A stretch of DNA of 32,657 nt from Chara braunii (Eukaryota; Streptophyta; Charophyceae; Charales; Characeae), in the NCBI GenBank assembly GCA_003427395.1, contig BFEA01001007.1, positions 45,562 through 78,218 on the forward strand, read 5' to 3'. Numbering within the stretch: the stretch's first letter is position 1; each line of letters starts with the position of its first letter. The notes below the pieces were generated by a model. That model worked only from the letters and a program-made list of their open reading frames with translations. It was not told the DNA's origin and searched no databases. Positions 1 through 11,000 of the stretch are shown piece by piece. A program made the translations under genes and the position numbers.

Positions 1-148
1 CACCTTGCTGGTAATAATAGCTTCCAAATTAGGAGGAGGGGGGGGGGGGGGGGGGGGGGAAAANAATAGCCTTCAGCTTTGCTGACATGAACTTGGAACT
101 TGGTCTCATGGCACCTTGCTGGTCACTGGGGGCTGTGAGGAAGCGCAG

Positions 149-328
149 AAGAAGAGGTGCGATGGTCCAATCTACCCAGTCATGCCACTGGTGGTAGTTG
201 TGTACCCTGTGCCCGGACGAATCATGCTGCCTGTGCATTTTCCGATCGCCGCATCTTGGTATTTGGTGGTTATGATGGAAGTAAGGAGCTGGGAGATCTG
301 AATGTTTTGACGATATCTCCGAAAGGGG
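149..328 (+). CDS. Kelch gene exon A (first visible): one kelch repeat
   Basis: This internal exon encodes a kelch blade: RWSNLP, then an ARTNH turn, then ILVFGGYDG and a LGDLNVL strand. The donor after 328 is a consensus GTAAGT, leaving phase 1, which matches the next exon at 10765. An in-frame TGA at 136-138 means coding must begin after it. The acceptor CAG ending at 148 is my choice; AG at 138-139 would keep the same phase and add nine bases. The upstream exon is off the window or lost in the poly-G/N tract at 40-64. Confidence 0.75.
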
Positions 329-1986
329 GTAAGTCTCCAATCACATCAAGTTTTGAGTCTTTTGACCATGCAAAGCCCTTCTTGTACCTCTGGTCACCCC
401 CAGGAAAAGGACGCAGTGAAAGGCAAAACTGATTGGTGAAATCGACAGAACTGGAGCAGCCACAAAACAGAACTCAAATGCAAGGGCTAGCAATTGAGTA
501 GAAGAACCAATGAGCCGGAACAATGAGCGGCAAATAATTGAAGAAGTAATAATGTAATAAAAATTTAAAAATAGTTCAAAAAATTTAAATAGGTTAGACC
601 ATGGCTACCTTTCCCATATGTCGGCCGCGAGCATCTAGTAGCCTACTCCTGAATAATAGCCGCCATGCCGCCGTCGATATTTTCATTGATGGCGCGTGGC
701 AGCTGAATTTGAATTTGAGGCCCGCGGCCCCACATATGAGAAAGGTAGCAGTGGTTTAACGTAAAGTTTTGTAAACGGTCGTTCGAAGGTCCAGCGTCCA
801 ATCTTCAGCTCCTCAACTGAGTTCTCTCTACATCTACCTCATAGCCATACTACACTGTGTGGCCTGCTGTGAAGCTTTGGTTGTGTCTGCCAGTGTCGAG
901 ATTCTGTCGGCTTAAGATGAGATGTGTCGAAGTTTCGAGATGATGTCTTTTCAGGTCAGTGTCAGCAATGCTGACCTTGATAAGTGTGGTGCCAGCCATC
1001 TCCTCACCACATAAGCTCAGCAGTCCTCATCCCCGACAGGAGAGAGCCGGCCCAGAGACCACCATACACCTTCAACCACATTGGCACCAAGCTTCCGGCT
1101 ATGGTAACCACTGGGTGAATCTAGATACCCCTGCAGGCTGCTGAACTCAACTGGCAGCAACGTTGCCGGATTATCAGCCGATGGGTCACTCTCGTATATC
1201 CACCAAGTGATCAGCCGTCGCACCTATTAACCATATGTGGCCACCATGCCACTGGCCTCAGTATTGTACGGGCGACTGAGAGGTCAGGGTTTGAAAACAG
1301 ACCTTTCCCAATCTTTGCTCTAGGATGGTAGGCCCAGCCCTTCCATGGACTCAAATTGGGGTGCTCTCGCCTGCCACACCCTGCCCTTCTCAACTAGCGC
1401 GCTGAAACACCAACTGGGTCTGACTGCCAGTTTAGACTTGCCACGACAGCAGGCCTTACACGCATGGTGCAGCCCCCCCCCCCCCCTCACCACAGGCCTA
1501 GCAATTTCCAGTGACGGTCTCAGTGGGGTGCTGGCACACTAGACCCACTCCTTCGGGAGTGGTTGGGGGTATGCAAAAGGGGCACTCAAACACCAATATG
1601 CTTATAGCCTTATAGATATGGTTACTTGGGGAGAATGACCTCCTTCCCAACTTCCAGTCTCTTGATATCTGGAGGCCACTGTAGGATACTACCGTCTTCA
1701 CCCGAACAGAACGCCCGGTCATTATAGCTGTATATAGGACAACTTTCAGTCTAGTTGCAGTGATAATGACCGGGTGTTCTATTCCGGTGGAGACGGTAGT
1801 CTCTTGCTATTTCCATTGTCAACAAGCACTCTGCAAGGGAGAAGCGTATAAGTGCCTCAGTGATGTAAATACTTAATATTTGACTTGACGAAGTTGACGG
1901 TGGAAAAGGAACCGGACTGACACTCCCCAGAATGGACAAGGAGCCAGAACCTTAAGGTTCTGTCTTTTGATTATTTATTTATTATT

Positions 1987-2021
<35 letters not shown>

Positions 2022-5000
2022 TAATTATTATTATTATTATTGCAAGGAAAATGAGCGATAGCGAACTTCAGAAACCAAGCAGCATCATACACATGAGACC
2101 AGATAGTCGTGACCTTGAACCAAAAGCAGAATTGCATCATGAGTCCCACCAAATAAGAGCACAGCAAAAGCTCATAAGTGACAATGTTCGAATAGTCTCC
2201 TCATTATCAACAAAGAACCAATGTCGACATCCTATCTGGCGCTCTGTGCCCAGACTACAAATGGCAGATCCTATCTAGCCTATCTACAATGCCGCTGGTG
2301 ACGTCAACAGCTCCCCGAAGTACGAGCAGATCTCGGCCAATGCCATTCGCCTCAAGCACCAGGTATGTCTCTCGTATCACTCAACCTCGATCCCCCGTTC
2401 AGAGAGGCCACTTGCACCCAAAGACCACCATGCGCCCCATCCAGCATACAGCAGTGCAGCTCGGCTATTGCTGCCTGCTCATCCAGCTCGCCCATGAGCG
2501 CGTGAGCACTGGCCAGCGTTAGCGAAGCAGTGCTTGCGCAATATGTAGCCGGTGCCCGGATGCCGAATGTGTGGGCCGGCACTTTCCTAAATGGCAGTGG
2601 CCTGCCTGCTTGCGTGCAGCCTGGATGTGCTGGGCCCCTGCCCAGAAGCTTCCTGTAGGCCCAGAGAGGCTGAGCCCCAGTCCAAACGAATCAGGCCCTG
2701 GGCCTGTGGTGGTTGCCCGTGTCCAACTGCCCACGGCCTGTGTTCGGTCCATGTTGCGGATCTGGCCCAGGGCCTGCCTCGGTTACATTCGAAAGAGGCA
2801 GCCTGGGCCTGGGCACTCTGAACCAACTGGCGCTGCACAACTGCCTGAATTTACCAAGTTGCGTGGTGACCCCAAAAATAGGCCTGTAGGCCCTGGGTCG
2901 AGCCTGCCTTCACTTAGGGCGGCCGACTGTNCAGAAAATAGGGCCCAGTAGGGCAGATCGAGGCCTTGAGCCTCGCATTCCCTCCTCCATACTTCGACAG
3001 TCCTCTGAGAAGTTTGATTACTCAATCTGGCGCTTTCCTTTCTGCAGTGACTTCTCATAATGAGCAACAGCCTGTGGAGCGGTCTGCATCAGTTCCTCTC
3101 GAGTGAACCATCTGTCCTCCTTTGGATCAGTGTGATGTCTGAACCGAACTCGGTATTGCAGCTTCGGCTTCGGAGGACGTCCCCTGCCTGTCGGTCTTGG
3201 AACCGGCATTTCTCTGTGGTCCACGATATCATCGATGTCGACCTCTCCATCCATGGTTGGGGGCAGCATCGAGCGTCGCGAGGGAAACTGATCAGTTTCC
3301 TCAGATGGTGCATGCTTCGAGGCGTGGAAGACAGGGTAAGTGCGAAGATGACCAGGGATCCGAATTACATATGATGGCCCATCCGGATCCTCTCCGACAA
3401 TATCAAGAACCTCCCAAGGTCCAAAGTACTGTGGCATGAGCTTGCGGGATATCCCGTGCTCCTGTCCAAGTTCTGAGGATTTGACCCAGACTCTGTCCCC
3501 TACCTGAAATGTAGATGGGCGACGGTGCTTGTTCTCAGACTCTATCATCGCCGCCTGGGCTTTGTGCATCTGTTCTACCGATTGCTGCATCAACTGCTCA
3601 TATCGATATGCAAATTCTAACGTTCCAGGTGCAGCTGTCGGCTGATTCTCAGGTATTAGGAAGTCTAGAGGCAGTCTAGGCTTAAAAGTCAGTAGCAGGC
3701 TGTTAGGACTCACCCCTGTTGCGCTGTGCACAACATTGTTGTACAGGCTGGAGATGAGAGCAAGTTTCTCATCCCAGTCCACCTGGTTGGGCTTTATGTA
3801 ATGCCTCAACAGGTGTTGTACAACGCGGTTCAGCTGCTCCGCTTGCCCATTTGCCTCTGGGTGGTTCCCATAAGTCATCTGCAGCTGTGTTCCTTGTTCT
3901 GCAGCTGCAGCCTTCCACAACTCGCTAGTGAATCGGACATCCCGGTCACTTGAAATGGACTTTGGAAGCCCAAAGTCTCTGGCCCAGTTCTCTTTAAACA
4001 GCTTGATCACATACTTAGTCTTGGCTGTAGCAGGCATTGTGACTAGCCTAGCATACTTGCTAAACCTATCCACAATGGCATAGACGTATCTCATTCCGCT
4101 CTTGCTGGTGACCACCGTGTCCATGAAATCCATAAACAGGCTCTCACCGGGCCTTTCCGGAATCGGAAGGGGCTTAAGAAGCCCAAGAGGGGCCTGTGTA
4201 CGTGGCTTGTCTCTCTGACACACCTGACAAATCTCCATGTACAGCTTCGCATCTCTCATCATTGTGGGCCACCAGAACCGCTGCAACAAATTCGTTGCAA
4301 TCTTCCTAGTCCCAAAATGTCCGGTGGCGTCATGACACTCGTCTAAAAATAAACTACGCAAAGACTCCCGGTGTGGAGCATACAAACGTTTATTCCCGGC
4401 CTTCTCAAGGAACAGCAGGCCATTGATCAACTCAAACTCTTGAGACGTAGCTTTATCCTTCACCTCGAGTCTGCGTATGATCTCTGACATGAACGGGTCC
4501 TCGCGATAGGCTTCCACTGAAAATTGAGTAACATCGTCCGCAAGCCAAAACTCAGTGATCAGCGCACCGAGGAAGTCTGGCCTACGCGATAGCGCATCAG
4601 CAACCTTGTTGTACTCCCCCTTAATGTACTGGGGTTCGAAGTCATACTGCTCTATGACTTCAATCCAATGCTTCAGAGCATCAGAGAATACCGGTTGAGT
4701 CTTCATCCACCTCAGGGTCTGATGATCAGTCCTGACGTAGAAGAAGCTACCAAGGAGGTAATGCCTCAAGTGAGTCAACGCTTTGTAAATGGCATAAAGT
4801 TCCTTCTCATAGGTGGACTTACCCAACTTCTGAGAGGGCATCTTTTTGGGCATGTACTCTACGGGCCTTAACTTTTTCCCCTCCTGCTGCACAAGCACGA
4901 CACCAATGCCATAGTGGCTGGCATCCGTGGTTACTATAAACGGCTTGTTAGGATCGGGCAGTTTCAAGACCTCATGGTTAGTGAGGGCATGCTTCAGATG

Positions 5001-8000
5001 GTTGAAAGCAGCCTCACACCTCTGTCCACTCCCATGGGGTGTCAAGGCGTGTCAGATCCGTCAAAGGGGCGCAGCCACAGACTGAGGGCGCAGCCCAAGT
5101 CCACTCCCACTATGCTATAGTTCTTGACAAAATTGCGGTAGTAGTCGGTCATCCCTAAGAAGGACCTCATCGCAGTCACAGACTGAGGGCGCAGCCAGTC
5201 ACGAATGCTGGCCACCTTCGCGTTATTGGGCTTCAATCCCTCCGTGGAAAACTCATGACCCAAGTACAAGATCCGGGTGCGGCCAAACTCACACTTCTCC
5301 CCGTTAATCTTGAACTGGTCCGGTCGAAGGAGGCTAAGGACTTTGTCTAAATGGCCAACGTGCTCCTCGACAGTCCTACTGAAAATAAGTATGTCATTGG
5401 GGTACACGATGACAAACTTATCCAAGTAGTCATGAAAGTTCCTGTTCATGGCGTGCTGAAAGGTGCCAGGAGCATTGCAAAGGCCGAAAGGCATCACCAC
5501 AAACTCGTACAGACCGTACTTGGTCTGAAAAGCGGTTTTGTGTTGATCCTCAGGCCGGATTGCAATCTGATGGTACCCGAAATTCAGATCTATCTTACTG
5601 AAGTACCGGCGCCCTTGCACTCTGTCCAACAAGTCATCGATGCGTGATAGGGGCTCTGCGTTCTTCACAGTGACGGCATTGAGGCCCCTATAGTCAATGC
5701 ACATCCTCTGAGGTAGTTGTTGACTACCATGCGCTGTTTGTTGGCACAGGTCGACTCCACAGGTTGACTCAGGTGCTGCACTTGCCCCTGTAAGCGCAGC
5801 CTCTCAACGCACGCGCGACTGATGGAGTTCCACGTCGAGCAAGTGTCCTGATAGGCCCCGGCCTTATGACCGCCGATGACTACCTCGACGACGAACAACT
5901 CACCCTTAGGGGCTTTGGCCATGGTCGTCCAAGAAGCTAGCGGGTCCGATCTAGACCACTCTTCCTTTAGCTCCTCTAAGGACTCGAACACATTCAGCGA
6001 ACAGAGGATCGCTGGGTCCGAATGTGTTTGCGGGACGACGATGGAGTCAGTAGCGTGGGCCATCTCTCGAGATGGTGAGGGTGTGTCCACCACCTCGACC
6101 CTGGCAGGAACAACTACTATTCCTACTGGACCGACGTGTTTCCCGGAGCAGTGCCAGAACTGCTGGCCACATTGCTACCTACGGGAGCGGAGGATCCCAA
6201 CGCCTGGCCCATCGTAGGCGGGATCTTCTCGGTCACTTTCTTGTTGCGGCACTTGAACTGGTTATGGCCATATTGATCACAATGAATACAGGCCTGCCTG
6301 GTATACCGGTCTCTCCACACGTCCTCTATGAGACCCGCTTTCTCCCATGGAGGAGCGTTGGGGTCAACTTGACTCCTAGACCGGGAACCTCCATGGCGTC
6401 TACCGGTCGCCTTACCTTTCTGGACAGAGGCAGTGACTGTTCCACCCCCTGAAACTTCTACGCTGCCCGCCTCTGAACCTAGTCCCGCCTGGAAGTCGTC
6501 TTCTAACTCGATGGTAGAACCATCGTTGTCGAGGAACATTATGCGACCCTTCGCCTTCCAGTTGGGAGGCAGTGCCTTCTTCCTTCCGTCCGTCGTGGGT
6601 GTATGTCCATGCCCTATCTTTGCCTTTAAGTCTAGGGCCTTCTTGCTGAACGAGGGAAAGTTGTGCGTATTGATGTTGGCCTCACCTGCCAACTGATTCC
6701 TGAGAGGCGAAGGAAAACATTTAAGGTATGCAGTGAGTAAGACCTGGGGGTCATAGCGTACTCCAGGAACACAGATCAGACGCTCTACTACGTCTGTGGC
6801 TTCCCTAACTGACTTGAACTGCCTGTTGTTCAAAGTCAGGATCGCGTCAGTGGCCTTTTGAGCCTCCTGAGGATCGTGCCACCTATCTTCCACCAGCTTA
6901 AGGAAGTCCTCCAGTTTTTGGTTAACTGCCCAAGCGCGGAAGTCATGACCGTATCCTTGTAGCTGCACGAAACCACTCAACCATATTGTCGCACTCCCCT
7001 CTAAATAGGAGGCGGCCACAAACACTTCCTCGTGCGGCAAGGTCAATTTACATTTGACATAGACTGGCACTGGCCTCAACCATGTGTTGAGGTCTTCGCC
7101 CCTCTTGTCCCTTGTAAAGGGTTTGGGGGAGGCGATGGCCGTCTTCGGAACCCACTGGCTTTGTCCCGGTACCTGTCCCACTCCAGATTGTGGACGTTGG
7201 GGACCAGGCTGCTGCACTAGCTGCTGCTGGGGATGTATACCCTGCGGCTATGCAAGCTACGGGACAACTTGCTGCCCGGTTACGGCAACCTGCGATGAAG
7301 GTTGGGTATACACTGTCTGTACACGAATCTGTACACTTGGACCTGCTGAGAACCCTCCTGTCAATGGCATACCTAGGGAAGCGGCTTGGGACAAAAGGAG
7401 GAGGTTGTACCACAGGCCAGGCACCAGGCCCCAAGCTCGCCCGACCAGCACGGCTAGGCTCTGTTGGATGTCCTGTAAGAGAGCCGTTTGGTGGTCCTGC
7501 ATTTCTACTACATCTAGCAGGACGGTCTGTAGGGTCCTCACATTATCATCCATGTGCGTCAAATCCATCTCCTCTAACTCACTAACGTCTGCTTGTCTCC
7601 GCTGTATCCTGACTCTTCTTCTAATCATTTTCTCCTTCTCTGCCTTGATCTCTCCTAACGCCTGTTGTAGCTGTGCCTCGCGAATAGCTGCTCGCTGTAT
7701 GGCGACCTCCTCGAGGGTCAATACTATCGCTTGGCTTGCCATAACGCTAGTGAACTGACTCAGGGTCTGTGCGACCGTTGACCCTACAGTTCCTTAACTA
7801 CTAGCGTGAGAGAGCTGCTGCGCAGCAGATGCCATGGCTGCTGAAGTAGCGGCCTCGCTCGCGAATTCCCTGCTTGCCTCTGCGGCCCTAGCCCCCCGAT
7901 GCTGCTGCTGTCTCTCCCTCTGCTGGCGGAACAGGTGTCTGGCGCCCTCTGGTCCTAATGCCAAGTGGGCTATCGGGCGTCTTGCCAATTGCAAGACCCT

Positions 8001-11000
8001 ATCGTCAAGTTTTGGAACCTCCCTGTCACTCATAGGCTACAACATTGTACACTGTCTGCACTAGGACACTCTCGATGCCTACTGCAGCATGATGTACAGA
8101 CCGATTTACAATAATCGGTGGCTATGTCAGAGGCTATACATTTGGGTCCAACAGGTAAGTTCAGATTCCTACAAACGAAACTATTTCTACTTTGACTGGT
8201 TCACAAACAGAAAGCACAATGAACAGAGAACAGTTTTTACTATGTTGTCTGTCAGATGTTAATGGTTGTACATCTAACTAATAAAAAATAAAAAAAAATA
8301 GAATCATTTGATTGGCCGTTTGCAGAGTGGAATCTTTCCCAAACTTATCACCTGGAATCTACCCCTCCCTCAGTTCTTCCTGAACGTCTCTTGTCGTCAG
8401 CGTCCTTGAGCAATCCGGACAGCGTGCGTGTCTAAAGGTGTGCACACGACCCACCCCTGTGCCCTGAGTTATGCTGAGCTGGCCAGCCCTGCACATTATT
8501 TATCCTCGCGTGCAGCGAGCCTTAAACCGACCGATTGGCTGATCAGGAGGCGTTTAAGGACGACCCCCGTAGTCCTCAGGAATTCTTTAACGTTGCAGAC
8601 AGGACGACGATCACAGCCAATGGAAGGTGCCCCGCCGGTGTTTATTTATAGACGCCCGGTACTCGTCTCCCTTGTAGGGCTGGCCTGCCCCTCACAGCCC
8701 ATCTATAAGCGCAGCAGGCAGACAAAGGACAAAGCAGCAAAGCATGTGTGCTCTACTCCCGGTGGGTTGGCATGGTGACCGTGACCCAGTGCTTCGTCCA
8801 GGGCCCTTCAGATAGCTCCGCCCTCTTCTTCCAGATGCTCCACGTGAACACTGACAACTCTCAAGGTTGAGCGCACTCGACTCCTCACATGAGAGGACTC
8901 TCAAGACAGAACACACATCCTCACGGTAAGAAGTGTCGAAGAGGGTAGATAAGGTTAGATGCAACGTACCTAAAAATAGCTGCCCCCAACCACAGATATT
9001 CTCACCAAATGACCTGATGCCGATTGTGATGACCAATCGCTGCTTCGGCACAACCACCATTACACCGCCGTTCCACCTCAGCATCAATCGCACATCAGAT
9101 AGTTCTCATCACACTGCGAACACCCAATATTCACCACGTAGCCTTCCTGGCGATACCCCTCACCTCCTGGGTCACCCTACTTGCCTTCGCCCTCCTCACT
9201 ACACACCTCCCACAGCCGCTCGCTCAGCAGACCAAGTGCATGTACCGCTTAGGCAGAAGACAAGTGCCATATGAACGCACCATACCACAGCTCTGATACC
9301 AAATTGCAAGGAAAATGAGTGATAGCGAACTTCAGAAACCAAGCAGCATCATACACATGAGACCAGATAGTCGTGACCTCGAACCAAAAGCAGAATTGCA
9401 TCACGAGTCCCACGAAATAAGGGCACAGCAAAAGCTCATAAGTGACAATGTTCGAATAGTCTCGTCATCAACAACAAAGAACCAATGTCGACATCCTATC
9501 TGGCGCTCTGCGCCCGGACTACAAATGGCAGATCCTATCTAGTCTATCTACAATGCCACTGGTGACGTCAACAGCTCCCCAAAGTACGAGCAGATCTCGG
9601 CCAATGCCGTTCGCCTCAAGCACCAGGTATGTCTCTCGTGTCACTCACAACCTCGATCCCCCACTCACAGATGCCACGTGCACCCAAAGACCACCATGTG
9701 CCCCATCCAGCATACAGCAGCGCAGCTCGGCTATGGCTGCCTGCTTATCCAGCTCGCCCGTGAGCGCGTGAGCGCTGGCCAGCGTTAGCGAAGCAGCGCT
9801 TGCGCAACATGCAGCCAGTGCCCGAATGCCGAATGCGTGGGCCGGCACTTTCCTAAATGGAAGTGGCCTACCTGCTTGCGTGCAGCCTGGCTGCGCTGGG
9901 CCCCTGCCCAGAAGCTTCCGGTAGGCCCAGAGAGGCTGAGCCCCAGTCCAAACGAATCAGGTCCTGGGCCTGTGGTGGTTCTCCTTGTCCAACTGCCCAC
10001 GGCCTGTGTTCGGTCCATGTTGCGGATCTGGCCCAGGGCCTGCCTCGGTTACATTCGAAAGAGGCAGCCTGGGCCTGGGCACTCTCAACCAACTGGCGGT
10101 GCACAACTGCCTGAATTTACCAAGTTGCGTGGTGACCCCAAAAATAGGCCTGTAGGCCCTGGGTCGAGCCTGCCTTCACTTAGGGCGGCCGACTGTTCAG
10201 AAAATAGGGCCCAGTAGGGCAGATCGAGGCCTTGAGCCTCACATTATTATTATTATTTTATTTTTAAAAAGCACTCTGTAAGCTTATGACTCGCAGATGT
10301 CATACACTGAAAGAACTCCAATGGTTACTGCCTGCATAGAAAAAGACAATGATCGAAGATTGACGCAGAGCGATCGCCACGTCGGCGATCTCACGGTGAA
10401 TGAGTAGATAACATCTCATGAAGCTATTCTGTGCGGATGTCCACAGCCTGAATGTCTGTTGCTGACCACCAGGCAGATTGTAACGTGTTCCCTGTGCTGT
10501 GCATGCTGTTGTTTGTTTTTTTTCCCCGCTCGATTTGTGTGTCATCGACGCACAAAGGCCATTCTAATCTTCTTCTGTGCATCGTTCCAATTTTAACGGA
10601 TGTCCAAAGAAGGACGCTGTGCATGCAGTCTTGAATTAGCCGTGACAGAAATATGGTGTGAGGAACTTGGGAGTTGTGTATCTTGATTTTCTTAAATTAA
10701 GATTCTGAACAGACTTGTCTGTCTTTGTCTGTTTGTGGAATCGTTTTTTGCTTGGGCCCTGCAGAAACTTGTGAATGGTCCCAGCCCCTCCCCAGAAAGG
10801 GTCTGCAACCTGGGCCTGTGTCAGGGCACTGCATGTGCCTCTTGTCAGACGGACACAGTGTTGCCGTTTTTGGAGGCTACAGGTCACCCTTCGGGCATCT
10901 GAATGAGCTCTGGATTCTTGATCTCGAATGGATGACATGGACATGTCCAGAGGTAATCGGCAGCCCTCCTAGTGCAAGAAGGGGGCATTCCGTGGCGATT

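Larger units (their letters stand above)
2041..10243 (-). mobile_element. Complete but defective Ty3/gypsy chromovirus retrotransposon
   Basis: The 8.2-kb element in intron 1 reads on the minus strand. It has LTRs at 9305-10243 (5') and 2041-2977 (3') with TG...CA ends, a PBS matching initiator-Met tRNA, and a purine tract next to the 3' LTR. Between them lie gag, protease, RT, RNase H, integrase and a chromodomain-like tail, in the Ty3/gypsy order. LTRs differ at several dozen positions by eye, so insertion is fairly but not very recent. In-frame stops, a missing PR-RT segment, frameshifts and changed active-site residues show it cannot move by itself. It sits antisense to the host gene. The flanking ATT repeat prevents a clear target-site duplication call. 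Confidence 0.93.

Noticed and set aside
2571-2951. 126-codon ORF, with a twin at 9837-10217
   Set aside because: It lies inside both LTR copies on the opposite strand to the element. It is duplicated because the LTR is duplicated and has no domain signature.
7084-7758. 224-codon + strand ORF rich in Cys and Trp
   Set aside because: It is antisense to gag and shows no family features; it is a shadow of the real frame.
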